64,000 nt of DNA from Hymenobacter psychrophilus (GTDB taxonomy: Bacteria; Bacteroidota; Bacteroidia; Cytophagales; Hymenobacteraceae). The notes below the pieces were generated by a model that did no database searches, had not been told where the DNA came from, and was given only the letters and a program-made list of their open reading frames with translations. The translations under genes and the position numbers were made by a program. Positions 8,548-16,850 of the stretch are shown here, piece after piece (the first letter of the stretch is position 1; every line of letters begins with the position of its first letter). The stretch lies in assembly GCF_900107135.1 (NCBI RefSeq), contig NZ_FNOV01000017.1:1-64000 (forward strand), read 5' to 3'.

Positions 8548-9906
8548 ATGAAACCCACCCATTTTATTGGTTTGCTGCTCAGCGCCGCCGCCTATGGGCT
8601 GCTGGCCTACGCCACGCCGCGGCCGGCGTTCGGGCCGCTAGTGGGGCTATTGGCATTGGCATTCGGACTGTACTGGTGGCTGCTGAAAACGGCCCTGCTG
8701 CTGCGCCAGGGGCTACTGGCGGCCCTGCTGCTGCGCCTGCTCTGGCTGCCGGCCCTGCCCGCCCTCTCCGACGACTACCACCGCTTCCGCTGGGACGGCC
8801 TGCTGCTGAGCCAGGGCCACAACCCCTACCGCCACCGCCCCGACGAGCTGGCCGGCCCCGACAAACCAGCTTCCTCTGAACTAACAACCAACAACCAACA
8901 ACTAGCAACCATTTACCCCCGCCTCAACTCGCCTCACTACTACTCGGTGTACCCCCCCGTCGACCAGGCAGTGTTTGGGCTGGCGGCGGGGCTATTCCCG
9001 GCTTCGGAGCGCGGCTTTGTGGTGGCGCTGCGGGTGCTGTTGCTGCTGGCCGAAGCGGCCACGGCCGGGCTGCTGCTGGCGCTGCTGCGGCGGTTTGGGC
9101 AGCCTCCCGAGCGGGCGCTGTGGTACCTGCTCAACCCGCTGGTTGTTGTGGAGCTGACTGGCAACCTGCACTTCGAGGGGCTGGTGGGCTGCTTTGTGCT
9201 ACTGATGCTCTGGCTGCTGGCGCGGGGCCGGACGGCGGCGGGCGGCGGGGCACTGGCGCTGGCCGTGGCTACCAAGCTGCTGCCGCTGCTAGTACTGCCG
9301 CTACTGCTGCGCCGCCTACTGTGGCCGCAGCTGCTCCGCTTCGGGCTGGTGCTGGGCGTAGTTTTGGCGGGGCTATTTGTTCCGTTTCTGAGTCTGGAGC
9401 TGATCGAAAATATCGGCCGCAGCCTCAACCTGTACTTCCGCAGCTTCGAGTTCAATGCCAGCGTCTATTACCTGGTGCGGGCCGTCGGGCAGTGGGTTTC
9501 GGGCTATAACCAGATTGCGCTGCTCGGCCCGGCACTGGCGCTGCTCACGGCCACGGGCGGACTGCTGCTGGCCGCTACCGAGCGGCGCCCTACCTGGGCC
9601 ACGCTGCCGCGGGCGCTGCTGCTGCTGCTCACGCTGTACTTTCTGCTGGCCACCACCGTGCATCCCTGGTACCTCACGCCGCTGGTGCTACTGAGCGTTT
9701 TTACGCGGGCCCGTTACGCGTTGGTATGGTCGGGAATGGTAGTGCTGTCGTACGCCGCCTACCGCACCACGGCCTACACCGAAAGCCTCGGGCTGGTAGC
9801 GCTGGAGTACACCGTGGTGCTGGCCGTGCTACTGCTCGATTTCCGCCAGGGCCGCCTCAGCGGGCCGCAGCCGGAAGTGCAGTCCAGGCCAGCGCGGCAC
9901 GCTTAA
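8548..9906 (+). CDS. GT-C fold integral-membrane glycosyltransferase (GT87/mannosyltransferase-like)
   Basis: 452 residues, very hydrophobic, with about ten to twelve membrane helices. ALSDDYHRFRWDG near 74-86 has the acidic residues after the first helices expected in GT-C enzymes that use polyprenyl-phosphate sugars. NPLVVVELTGNLHFEG and TTVHPWYLTPLVLLS resemble the GT87/DUF2029 family. Residues around 112-124 (LTTNNQQLATIYP) are encoded by a run of 7-bp repeats of lower GC and look like a later insertion in a loop. It converges on 9903-10526, with stop codons overlapping by 4 bp. Confidence 0.85.
   Translation: MKPTHFIGLLLSAAAYGLLAYATPRPAFGPLVGLLALAFGLYWWLLKTALLLRQGLLAALLLRLLWLPALPALSDDYHRFRWDGLLLSQGHNPYRHRPDELAGPDKPASSELTTNNQQLATIYPRLNSPHYYSVYPPVDQAVFGLAAGLFPASERGFVVALRVLLLLAEAATAGLLLALLRRFGQPPERALWYLLNPLVVVELTGNLHFEGLVGCFVLLMLWLLARGRTAAGGGALALAVATKLLPLLVLPLLLRRLLWPQLLRFGLVLGVVLAGLFVPFLSLELIENIGRSLNLYFRSFEFNASVYYLVRAVGQWVSGYNQIALLGPALALLTATGGLLLAATERRPTWATLPRALLLLLTLYFLLATTVHPWYLTPLVLLSVFTRARYALVWSGMVVLSYAAYRTTAYTESLGLVALEYTVVLAVLLLDFRQGRLSGPQPEVQSRPARHA
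8883..8910. repeat. Heptamer tandem array inside a coding region
   Basis: Four 7-bp units in a row: AACAACC, AACAACC, AACAACT, AGCAACC. The array lies inside the GT-C glycosyltransferase gene and codes for a polar Thr/Asn/Gln stretch between better-conserved parts. No inverted partner array was found nearby, unlike the other heptamer elements in the window. Confidence 0.8.
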
Positions 9907-10526
9907 ACGCGGGGCAGCGCGGGGCCAGTGGCCGAAGCCGATTTTTGCTGCCAGGCGCGCAAATCATCCACGGTGTCGAGGTCCTGCAACTCGGGCAGCA
10001 GGTGCACTTGCAGGCCCAGCCGGGCAGCATCGGCGAGGGTTTCGGCCCGCACAGTAGCCGTGCTCCAGGGCTTGTTGGCGAAGAACTCCGGGTGCAGCCG
10101 CTTCATGCCCAGCAAATAATACCCGCCGTCAACGGCCGGCCCCAGCACCACATCGTGGGTGCGCAGAGCCGCAAAGGCCGCCGTCAGGTGCCCCGGCGTC
10201 AGGCCCGGGCAGTCGGTACCGATAATCACGGCGGCCTCGACAGGGCGCGCGAAATCGTAAGCGAAGGCGGCCTGCATCTTCTGGCCCAGGTCGCCGGCCG
10301 GTTGGGGGCGCTGCTCGAAGCCGGCCCAGTCGGCGGCGGCGGCCGGCGCGTTGTCGCCTACCAGCCAGGCCGTTTTATGCACGGCTAATGGGGCCACCAC
10401 GGCGCGGGTATGGGCCAGCAGCGCCCGGTAGGCTTCCAAGGCGGCCTCGTTGCCAATGCCGGCCGCCAGCCGGGTTTTTACGCGTCCCAGCTCCGGATGG
10501 CGGGCAAAGATGATAAGCGAGTTCAA
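9903..10526 (-). CDS. TIGR04282-family transferase, arsenosugar-cluster type
   Basis: 207 residues. MNSLIIFARHPELGRVKTRLA, IIGTDCPGLTPGHL and VLGPAVDGGYYLLGMK are hallmarks of the TIGR04282/DUF2064 nucleotidyl- or glycosyltransferase-like family. These genes recur next to ArsS-type radical SAM genes and are annotated as arsenosugar-biosynthesis glycosyltransferases. The protein is cytoplasmic. It is the last gene of the same-strand run of rhodanese, ArsS and CxxC peroxidase-like genes; a 114-bp gap with a weak dyad separates it from the rhodanese gene. Confidence 0.88.
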   Translation of the reverse strand: MNSLIIFARHPELGRVKTRLAAGIGNEAALEAYRALLAHTRAVVAPLAVHKTAWLVGDNAPAAAADWAGFEQRPQPAGDLGQKMQAAFAYDFARPVEAAVIIGTDCPGLTPGHLTAAFAALRTHDVVLGPAVDGGYYLLGMKRLHPEFFANKPWSTATVRAETLADAARLGLQVHLLPELQDLDTVDDLRAWQQKSASATGPALPRV

Positions 10527-10577
10527 GCAGAAACGAAGTTAAGGGGGTGTTACTGCCGCCAAGATAAAGCATAAGAA

Positions 10578-10623
10578 GCGGTCGGGCTGCCTCTGGTCGC
10601 AACCGGCCGAAACCCGACCACGC
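10578..10623. terminator. Possible hairpin between rhodanese and transferase genes
   Basis: GGTCGGG (about 10580-10586) can pair with CCCGACC (10613-10619) across a loop of about 26 bases. No long T run follows on the minus strand. It may be a weak terminator or processing site in the 114-bp gap. Confidence 0.3.
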
Positions 10624-10640
10624 TGTTGTTTACCCAGGTT

Positions 10641-11228
10641 CTACTTCGCCTCGTACACCGGATTGCCCGTTTTCAGCCAGGGGCGCCAGAGCACCGAGTA
10701 CGGATGCACATCGGTGGTGGGGCCCTGGGCATTCACAACGGTTTGGCCGTCATTCATCCACTGAAAAATACCGCCGTAGAGGTTGCGCACATCGCGGAAA
10801 CCCTGCTCGCGCAGCCAGCTGCCCACTTGCTCGCTGCGGGCGCCCACAGTGCAGTACACTACCACCGGCCGGGTGCGGGCCACGTCTTTCAGCTCCAGCC
10901 TGCGGAAGTTCTCGAAGTCGACGAAGCGGGCCCCGCGCAGGTGGCTGACTTTGTACTCGGCCGGGGTGCGGGTATCGAGCAACAGCACGCTACCGCCACC
11001 GGTGGCCGGGGCTTCGTGCAGCAGCGTAGCCAGCTCGGTGGGCTGAATGGTGGATACGGTGCCCTTGTAGAGCAGGCCCAGCATCCGGTCGTAAGCCGTC
11101 ATGGAGCGTTCGGGGGTAGCGCGCTGCTGGCCGCAGGCGCTGGTACCGGCCACCAAAAACAGTAGTCCGAGCGCCAGCAGCCAACGGCCGCGCAGTAAAT
11201 GGGTGACCAGGAAAGTAGCTCGTTTCAT
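10641..11228 (-). CDS. Rhodanese-domain lipoprotein
   Basis: 195 residues. MKRATFLVTHLLRG leads to a lipobox-like end (LVAGTSAC), so it is probably a lipoprotein of the periplasmic face. The rhodanese domain spans about 60-165: LLLDTRTPAEYKVSHLRGA, and the active-site loop VYCTVGARSEQ with catalytic Cys. These proteins move sulfane sulfur or act as redox/arsenate-handling enzymes. The ATG at 11228 is preferred over an upstream one because it starts the signal sequence. It lies 100 bp downstream of arsS, which suggests a role in the same pathway. Confidence 0.85.
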   Translation of the reverse strand: MKRATFLVTHLLRGRWLLALGLLFLVAGTSACGQQRATPERSMTAYDRMLGLLYKGTVSTIQPTELATLLHEAPATGGGSVLLLDTRTPAEYKVSHLRGARFVDFENFRRLELKDVARTRPVVVYCTVGARSEQVGSWLREQGFRDVRNLYGGIFQWMNDGQTVVNAQGPTTDVHPYSVLWRPWLKTGNPVYEAK

Positions 11229-11327
11229 AAATGTCGCGTGATTTATCGGTTGCCGGTGGGCAGTAGCAGAACGAGCGACCAGGGCCCGACAGTTCATTGC
11301 AAGCCGCTGACAGCCACCTGCTCCGGC

Positions 11328-12380
11328 CTACGTGGTGGCCCCGCCGCAGCTGGAGCCGGCCCCGGCCGTGCAGCCGTAGCAGTGCTGGTTGATGACGATG
11401 TTGCGGTCGTGCAGCCGAGCCTCGTCGAAGTCGCGGATGTGTTTGGGAGCCGCCCCGCCCACCAGCAAATCAAGCTGCTGGTTGAAGTCGCAGTCGTAGA
11501 GCTGGCCGTCCCAGCCGATGCTTAGCGTGCTGCGGCACATCACGTTAGCTGCTGCCGTGGGGTTATAGGCGTCCACGAGCTGCTGCATATATTTTTCGTA
11601 GTTGCCGCTTTCGAGCAGGTAGTCCAGAAACCGGCTTACCGGCAGGTTGGTGATGGTAAGCAGGCTATTGAAAACGATACCGAACTCGCGCCCCAGCCGC
11701 TGCTTGAACTCGCGCTCCAGCCCCGCCTGCGAGCCGGGCAAAAAGGCCCCCGAAGGGTTGTACACCAAATCCAGCAGCAGGCCCGACTCCGGCTGCCCGT
11801 AACCTACGGAATTCAGCATTTTCAGCGCCCGAATCGACTTTTCGAACACGCCCTCGCCCCGCTGGGCATCGGTGCGGCCGGCCGAAAAATGCGGCAGCGA
11901 CGACACCACCAGCACCTGATGACGAGCAAAGAACTCCGGCAGGTCGTGGTACTGTTTGTTGGCCACGATGATGGTGAGGTTGCAGCGCACAATGGTGCGG
12001 CGGCCCAGCGCCGAAATCTGCTCCACCAGCCAGCGGAAATCGGGGTTCATCTCGGGTGCTCCGCCCGTCAGGTCCACCACCGCAATGTCGGTTTGGGCCA
12101 GCGCATCTAGGCAAAGCTGCATGGTTTCGCGGGTCATGATTTCCTTGCGGTCGGGCCCGGCATCTACGTGGCAGTGCTTGCAGACCTGGTTGCACATGCG
12201 CCCCACGTTGATTTGCATGGTTTGCAAGGCCGTGGGCCGCAGCGGCAACAGACCGGTTTCGCGCAGCTTCTGCCCGAACGCCGGCAGCCGCGCCCCCGCC
12301 GCCTCAGCTTCGGTAAGCACGGTAAGCTGGTAGCCGGTATCGGCCAACGGGGCGTTGCGGGCCTGGAGAGATTTGATCAA
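11328..12380 (-). CDS. arsS: Arsenosugar-biosynthesis radical SAM protein ArsS
   Basis: 350 residues. MCNQVCKHCHVDAGP places the radical SAM CX3CX2C at Cys63, Cys67 and Cys70. The tail ends with a Cys-rich segment CYGCTAGAGSSCGG, the signature of the radical SAM/Cys-rich (TIGR04167, ArsS) family. ArsS acts after arsenic methylation, attaching the 5'-deoxyadenosyl group of SAM to arsenic on the way to oxo-arsenosugars. No ArsM methyltransferase is in the window. The chain starts MIKSLQARNAPL, and the neighbours (CxxC peroxidase-like, rhodanese, TIGR04282) agree with the assignment. Confidence 0.92.
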   Translation of the reverse strand: MIKSLQARNAPLADTGYQLTVLTEAEAAGARLPAFGQKLRETGLLPLRPTALQTMQINVGRMCNQVCKHCHVDAGPDRKEIMTRETMQLCLDALAQTDIAVVDLTGGAPEMNPDFRWLVEQISALGRRTIVRCNLTIIVANKQYHDLPEFFARHQVLVVSSLPHFSAGRTDAQRGEGVFEKSIRALKMLNSVGYGQPESGLLLDLVYNPSGAFLPGSQAGLEREFKQRLGREFGIVFNSLLTITNLPVSRFLDYLLESGNYEKYMQQLVDAYNPTAAANVMCRSTLSIGWDGQLYDCDFNQQLDLLVGGAAPKHIRDFDEARLHDRNIVINQHCYGCTAGAGSSCGGATT

Positions 12381-12498
12381 TGTGGTAGCTATGTAAAATG
12401 TGTTGAATGTGGCTAAGGCGAAGCTAAATGATGCCGTGTGGCTTGGCCATTTCGACCTTCCACGCGCAATGCATTTCTCACATTCACCATATTTCTTC
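12381..12498. repeat. Degenerate inverted tandem element between arsS and the CxxC protein gene
   Basis: The left part carries repeated AATGTGT/GAATGTGG words (about 12398-12412). The right part carries their complement (CACATTCACCAT, about 12479-12490) about 65 bp away. It resembles, in weakened form, the paired 7/8-bp arrays elsewhere in the window. It fills the 118-bp gap between two cluster genes. Confidence 0.4.
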
Positions 12499-12834
12499 CT
12501 ACATGCTCATCTCCTTGGCCTTGTTCATCATCTGGACGCCATGCACGAGGGCGGCGCCGCCCTTGATGGCGGCGGCTACGTGCACGGCTTCCATCATCTG
12601 GGCTTCGTCGGCACCCTTTTGGAGCGAGTCGGTGGTGTAGGCATCGATGCAGTACGGGCACTGTACGGCGTGGGCCACGGCCAACGCAATCAGGGCTTTC
12701 TCGCGCTCGGTCAGGGCACCTTCCTTAAAAACCTCGGCGTAGTAGGCGAAGAACTTGTTGCCCATTTCGGGCTGCCACTCGGTGATGTTGCCGAATTTGG
12801 CCAGATCGGCGGGGTTGTAGTAGGTTGAATCCAT
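12499..12834 (-). CDS. Arsenosugar-associated peroxidase-like protein (AhpD/CMD fold)
   Basis: 111 residues, one carboxymuconolactone-decarboxylase/AhpD-like domain. HAVQCPYCIDAYT holds the redox CxxC (Cys59, Cys62) with the preceding Glu and following His expected in AhpD-type enzymes. The whole-length pattern (MDSTYYNPADLAKFGNI, W-PEMG-KFFAYY) is that of the TIGR04169-type proteins found beside ArsS. It probably acts as a thiol peroxidase or reductase in arsenosugar formation. The ATG at 12834 fits family length; an upstream in-frame start adds an unrelated leader. Confidence 0.88.
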   Translation of the reverse strand: MDSTYYNPADLAKFGNITEWQPEMGNKFFAYYAEVFKEGALTEREKALIALAVAHAVQCPYCIDAYTTDSLQKGADEAQMMEAVHVAAAIKGGAALVHGVQMMNKAKEMSM

Positions 12835-12923
12835 GCGGAAGGCGCAAAATAGAAGTGGACAATAAGACAAGGTTCTCAAGATACAACGCCTGCCCATACC
12901 GCCCGGCGGGCCGGGCTGCCGCC

Positions 12924-13469
12924 TCAGACACTAAGGCGGCGCACCCGGATGCGCACGTGCTCACCGTCTTCGCTGGTCGTTGGCTCCACGTCGATGCAGT
13001 CGGCTTCGTTGTAGTAGCTGGCCACGCCGCGCACAATGCCCACGGCCAGCGCCCCCATCCGCCGGGCCGACACGTAGTCGATGAACAGCTCGTCGGGCGA
13101 GAGGCGCGTGACACTGAGCACGGGCGGATTATTTTCGGTGTGCTCGGCCCGCACCTGCCGGTGCATGGTGTTTTCGGTGTGTTCCAGCATATCGAGCGTC
13201 GTCCAGTTGGGGTCGAGCAGCTTCTGGTACATGTACATCAGGTCAGGCACCAGGTACTCCCCGAACTTCTCATGCAGTTCGTCGGCCGAGAGGCCGGTCA
13301 TGGTAGCGGCCTCGCCGATAAGGCGGTACATGTGCTCGTCGGGGTACACGCTTTTGTGGTCGAAGTTGGCCGCCGAAAGGCCCGCAGCCTCCAGTAGCCG
13401 CACCCAGGTACTATGGTCGTACTGGGTCTGAACATAACGCTTAAGCAGCGTGAAAATGGTACCGTGCAA
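12924..13469 (-). CDS. H-NOX haem NO/O2-binding protein
   Basis: 181 residues, a stand-alone H-NOX (HNOB) domain starting MHGTIFTLLKRYV. The predicted proximal haem ligand is His103 (ENTMHRQV), and DYVSARRM gives the YxSxR motif that binds the haem propionates (Tyr132, Ser134, Arg136), with the spacing known for this family. It is a cytoplasmic gas sensor that normally signals through a neighbouring kinase or cyclic-nucleotide enzyme. No such partner adjoins it; the next genes downstream on the same strand are the arsenosugar genes, 89 bp away. Confidence 0.92.
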   Translation of the reverse strand: MHGTIFTLLKRYVQTQYDHSTWVRLLEAAGLSAANFDHKSVYPDEHMYRLIGEAATMTGLSADELHEKFGEYLVPDLMYMYQKLLDPNWTTLDMLEHTENTMHRQVRAEHTENNPPVLSVTRLSPDELFIDYVSARRMGALAVGIVRGVASYYNEADCIDVEPTTSEDGEHVRIRVRRLSV

Positions 13470-13482
13470 GGCGAAACAACTT

Positions 13483-13587
13483 AAAAAGTAAAAGATAAAA
13501 GGCCGAAGCTGATCCGTAGCGTCTGTTTACTGACAAGTAACAAACAAACTACGAAAATCGGCTCCGGCCTTTTATCTTTTACTTTTT
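13483..13587. repeat. Inverted heptamer-array element (terminator-like)
   Basis: The arms 13483-13513 and 13557-13587 match at 29 of 31 positions as an inverted repeat. Each arm is built of 7-bp steps (GTAAAAG, ATAAAAG, GCCGAAG). On the minus strand the stem ends in a T-rich run, so it may terminate the anti-sigma transcript upstream of the H-NOX gene. Confidence 0.75.
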
Positions 13588-13595
13588 AGCCCGAC

Positions 13596-14510
13596 TTAAA
13601 TATTACCAATCACGGTGAGCGTGCTCATGGTGGGCGCAGGCTTGCCACCGATGTCCTCTACCGTCAGGGCAAAGGCCTGGGCGCTGGCAATGTTTTTCAT
13701 CTGCTGGATACTATCGCCGGTGGCCGTAGCCGTGTTCAACATACCAGCATCTACGGGCTGGCCATTATCGAGGGCCCAGAGTTGGTATTGCTTGCCTTCG
13801 GGCAGCTCGGGCAGGTTGCGCACATCTACGTACACGGCCTTGGTGGTGGCGTTGTAGTACACGCGGGCCAGCGCGTCGGGCGCTTTGGGCGTGCCCTTCA
13901 GGTCGACGGACCGGAAAGCCTGGTTGCGCAGAATGGACAACTGCTGGTCGCGCTCGTTCAGGGCCGCTTGTTGGGTGGTGGCGTAGCGCGACTGCTCGGC
14001 CTGGGCCAGCTCCAGCGAATTCTCGGTTTTTTGCAAACGATTATAGAGCAGATAGTTGCCCAGTCCGCTAATCAGCAGCAGCGCCACGGAGGCCGCTACC
14101 AGCCAGCGGATACGCCCGGCATCGGTGGCGGCGGGCAACTGCCGCACTACGGCGCCACCATCGGCGGCGGGCATAGTGGTGGCCGGCTCGGCGGGCGCTA
14201 CGGCCATGTGCGGCGCCGCTCCTACCGGCGCCACCGGTGCAGATGGCGTGGTGGACGTAGTAGCAGGGCCGGTTTCGCGGATGGAATTCTCCCAGGCCTG
14301 CAGAACCCGTTCGCGCATCCCGACGGGCGGTGCCAGGGCATGGGCTTCGGCGTAGATATCGAGGCCGTTAATGACGGCGGCTAGTTCGCGGCTCACGGCC
14401 GGTTCCTGCCGGGCCACGCGCTCGACTTCGGCGCGTTCATCGGCGCTGAGTACGCCTAAGGCGTATTCTTCGAGGATGCCCGATTCGATGTAGTGCTGCA
14501 CGTCCTCCAT
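13596..14510 (-). CDS. Anti-sigma factor, RskA-like
   Basis: 304 residues. The N-terminal cytoplasmic region (about 1-90: YIESGILEEYALGVLSADER) has the anti-sigma-domain pattern. One membrane helix follows at about 136-156 (WLVAASVALLLISGLGNYLL), then a short coiled coil and a periplasmic RskA-type domain (DVRNLPELPEGKQYQLWALD). It should hold the adjacent ECF sigma factor at the membrane. Its ATG shares one base with the sigma stop (TAATG), so the pair is translationally coupled. Confidence 0.9.
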   Translation of the reverse strand: MEDVQHYIESGILEEYALGVLSADERAEVERVARQEPAVSRELAAVINGLDIYAEAHALAPPVGMRERVLQAWENSIRETGPATTSTTPSAPVAPVGAAPHMAVAPAEPATTMPAADGGAVVRQLPAATDAGRIRWLVAASVALLLISGLGNYLLYNRLQKTENSLELAQAEQSRYATTQQAALNERDQQLSILRNQAFRSVDLKGTPKAPDALARVYYNATTKAVYVDVRNLPELPEGKQYQLWALDNGQPVDAGMLNTATATGDSIQQMKNIASAQAFALTVEDIGGKPAPTMSTLTVIGNI

Positions 14511-15079
14511 TATCGGACTAGTTTAGAGAGTACTTTGATGGCCGCCCGGGCACGGGTTTTTACCGTTCCCAGGGGCAGGTTGAGTTCTTCTGCCACTTCG
14601 CTTTGCGTAAATCCGCCGAAATAAAGCAGGTCGACAATCTGGCGCTGGTCCGGATTCAGTTGCCGCGTCATTTCCTGCAAACCAATGTGTTCGGGCCGGA
14701 AAGATGAATCGGCGGCCAGACGCATGGCCGCGGAGCTATCCTCCAGCGGTTGCGTGCGACTACCTACGCGGTACTGCTTAGAGCGGATTTTATCGATGGC
14801 CAGATTGCGACTCACATTCATCACCCAAGTGAATAAACGGCCTTTGCCGGCGTCGTAGGAGGAAAAGGAGTGCCAGATTTTTACCATCGCCTCCTGCAGC
14901 ACGTCTTCGGCGGTTTCTTCTTTCTTCACGATGCGCAGAATCACGCCGTAGAGGGCGGCTGCGTACTTATCGTAAAATATGGTCATGGCCCCTTCATCCC
15001 GGTCGCGCAGGCGTTGCACGAGCAGCAGTTCGGTTTCCAGGGCAACAGAGTCGGGGGGAGAAGCAGACACGAGCAGCAA
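14510..15079 (-). CDS. ECF RNA polymerase sigma factor (SigK-like)
   Basis: 189 residues. Region 2 (about 30-100: AMTIFYDKYAAALYGVI, TAEDVLQEAMVKIW, LFTWVMNVSRNLAID) and region 4 (about 135-185: LNPDQRQIVDLLYFGGFTQ, LNLPLGTVKTRARAA) are complete. No region 3 is present, as in ECF factors. It is paired with an RskA-like anti-sigma, the usual SigK arrangement, so membrane or oxidative stress control is likely. The upstream gap of 314 bp is shared with a divergent dehydrogenase gene, a possible target. Confidence 0.93.
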   Translation of the reverse strand: MLLVSASPPDSVALETELLLVQRLRDRDEGAMTIFYDKYAAALYGVILRIVKKEETAEDVLQEAMVKIWHSFSSYDAGKGRLFTWVMNVSRNLAIDKIRSKQYRVGSRTQPLEDSSAAMRLAADSSFRPEHIGLQEMTRQLNPDQRQIVDLLYFGGFTQSEVAEELNLPLGTVKTRARAAIKVLSKLVR

Positions 15080-15393
15080 CTAAGGGAGGTGGAAAGGCGT
15101 AGCACAGCCTGTCCGGCAGATGAAACGAAAGTACGGTATAAACCGATACTTTGACGGCCCGAAGGCTTAAAAAGTACTATACCCGCACGGCTGGGCTTTG
15201 TTTTAGTAGCAATACGCCCCGCCCGCCCGTGAAGTTGCCTATCTGCCTGGGTCACGGGCTGCGTATAACCGCTGGTAGCTTCGCATGTCATTCGCCTACT
15301 TATCAACACCTTACCACATTTGATTTTACCCGCACCGGCCCGCTTTCTTGCGGCGGCTGGCCTTCTCCTCCCCCACTCTACTGTTCTGCTTAC
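15080..15393. other. Divergent intergenic region (sigma factor / dehydrogenase)
   Basis: This 314-bp gap must hold both divergent promoters. A TATAAACC/GATACTTTG stretch near 15138-15151 is the only promoter-like AT-richer patch I see and matches no consensus well. A short C-rich leader precedes the dehydrogenase start. No gene, repeat or hairpin was recognised. Confidence 0.5.
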
Positions 15394-16791
15394 ATGCCTA
15401 TAGCATCCGTAAATCCGTACACCGGCCGCACCGAGCGGCAGTTCGACGCCTTCAGCTGGGACAAAACCGAGCGCATCCTAGCCGAAGCGCACACAGCCTT
15501 CGCCACCTGGCGTACCACCGACTTTGCCCACCGCACCAAGTTAATGCACCGGGCCGCCGACTTATTGCGCGAGCGGGCCGATGAGCTGGCCCGTCTCATG
15601 GCCGTGGAAATGGGCAAACCCCTGGCCGATGGCCGCGCCGAGGCCAACAAATGCGCCCTGTGCTGCGACTTCTACGCCGACCGGGCCGCCGGATTTCTGG
15701 CCGATGAAGCTATTGAAACCGAGGCGCAACGCAGCTACATTGCCTACGAGCCGCTGGGCGCCGTGCTGGCCGTAATGCCCTGGAACTTCCCGTTCTGGCA
15801 GGTGGTGCGCTTTGCCGCTCCCGCCCTGATGGCCGGCAACGTGGGCCTGCTCAAGCACGCTTCTAACGTGCCGCAGTGCGCACTGGCGCTCGAAAAAATC
15901 TTCCACGATGCGGGTTTTCCGCCGGCCACCTTCCGCACGCTGCTCATCGGCTCCGATTTGGTGGAGCAGCTGATTGCCGATGACCGCGTGGTGGCCGTGA
16001 CGCTGACCGGCTCGGAGCCGGCCGGGGCTGCCGTTGCCGCTACCGCCGGCCACCACATCAAAAAAACCGTGCTGGAGCTGGGTGGCTCCGACGCCTTCGT
16101 AGTGCTGGCCGATGCCAACCTGCCGCTGGCCGCCAAAACCGCCGCCCAGGCCCGCATGATTAATGCCGGCCAGAGCTGCATTGCGGCCAAGCGCTTCATC
16201 GTCGAAAAGCCGGTTATCAAGGAGTTCATTGCCCTGCTGAAGGGGCACCTGCAGGCTTTGCGCTACGGCGACCCGCTGGCCGAGGGTACCGACTACGGCC
16301 CGCTGGCCCGCCCCGACCTGGCCGACGAACTAACCGAACAGGTAGAAGATTCCGTAAAGCAGGGCGCCAAAATCGAGTTAGCGGGCGGGCAGCCCAAAGG
16401 CGGCAGTGCCCACTTTGCGCCCGTTATCCTGAGCAATGTGCAACCCGGCCAGCGCGCCTACTCCGAGGAGTTCTTCGGCCCCGTGGCCCTGGTGCTTGAA
16501 GCCCGCGACGCCGAAGACGCCATCCGACTGGCCAACGACTCGCGCTTCGGCCTGGGCGGCTCCGTCTGGACCCGCGACGTGAAGCGCGGCGAGCAACTGG
16601 CCCGCCAGGTACAGGCCGGGGCTGTGTTTGTCAACAGCCTCGTCAAGTCGGCCCCCGAAATGCCCTTCGGCGGCATCAAGAAATCGGGTTATGGCCGCGA
16701 GCTGTCGCACCTGGGCATCCGCGAGTTCGTCAACCAGAAATCCATCTGGATTGCTCAGGAAGAGGCTACGCAGGATAAGAAGGTGGAATAG
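15394..16791 (+). CDS. NAD(P)-dependent succinate-semialdehyde dehydrogenase family protein
   Basis: 465 residues of the aldehyde dehydrogenase superfamily. MPWNFPFWQV is the cofactor-loop motif, LELGGSDAFVV carries the general-base Glu and GQSCIAAKRF the catalytic Cys. YGRELSHLGIREFVNQKS is the typical C-terminus. The closest pattern is the short bacterial succinate-semialdehyde dehydrogenase type, oxidising an aldehyde to its acid in the cytoplasm; substrate specificity is not provable here. The start MPIASVNPYTG is chosen over an earlier in-frame one because family homology begins there. A strong hairpin follows the stop. Confidence 0.88.
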   Translation: MPIASVNPYTGRTERQFDAFSWDKTERILAEAHTAFATWRTTDFAHRTKLMHRAADLLRERADELARLMAVEMGKPLADGRAEANKCALCCDFYADRAAGFLADEAIETEAQRSYIAYEPLGAVLAVMPWNFPFWQVVRFAAPALMAGNVGLLKHASNVPQCALALEKIFHDAGFPPATFRTLLIGSDLVEQLIADDRVVAVTLTGSEPAGAAVAATAGHHIKKTVLELGGSDAFVVLADANLPLAAKTAAQARMINAGQSCIAAKRFIVEKPVIKEFIALLKGHLQALRYGDPLAEGTDYGPLARPDLADELTEQVEDSVKQGAKIELAGGQPKGGSAHFAPVILSNVQPGQRAYSEEFFGPVALVLEARDAEDAIRLANDSRFGLGGSVWTRDVKRGEQLARQVQAGAVFVNSLVKSAPEMPFGGIKKSGYGRELSHLGIREFVNQKSIWIAQEEATQDKKVE

Positions 16792-16795
16792 CAGA

Positions 16796-16838
16796 ATGCG
16801 CGAACGTACAACACAGAAGGTGTTGTACGTTCGCGCAT
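16796..16838. terminator. Perfect 19-bp hairpin between convergent genes
   Basis: The arms 16796-16814 and 16820-16838 are perfect complements (ATGCGCGAACGTACAACAC and its inverse) around a 5-base loop. It lies 4 bp after the dehydrogenase stop and 12 bp before the end of the convergent YdcF gene. No long T run follows, so it may act as a bidirectional terminator or stability element. Confidence 0.8.
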
Positions 16839-16850
16839 CCCCTTGTTCAC

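Noticed and set aside
8253..8549. Minus-strand frame with a lipobox-like LLTGC near its start, upstream of the HExxH protein gene
   Set aside because: Third codon positions are not GC-rich as in real neighbours, the N-terminus lacks a proper signal peptide, and the frame overlaps the divergent glycosyltransferase start. It is more likely the promoter region.
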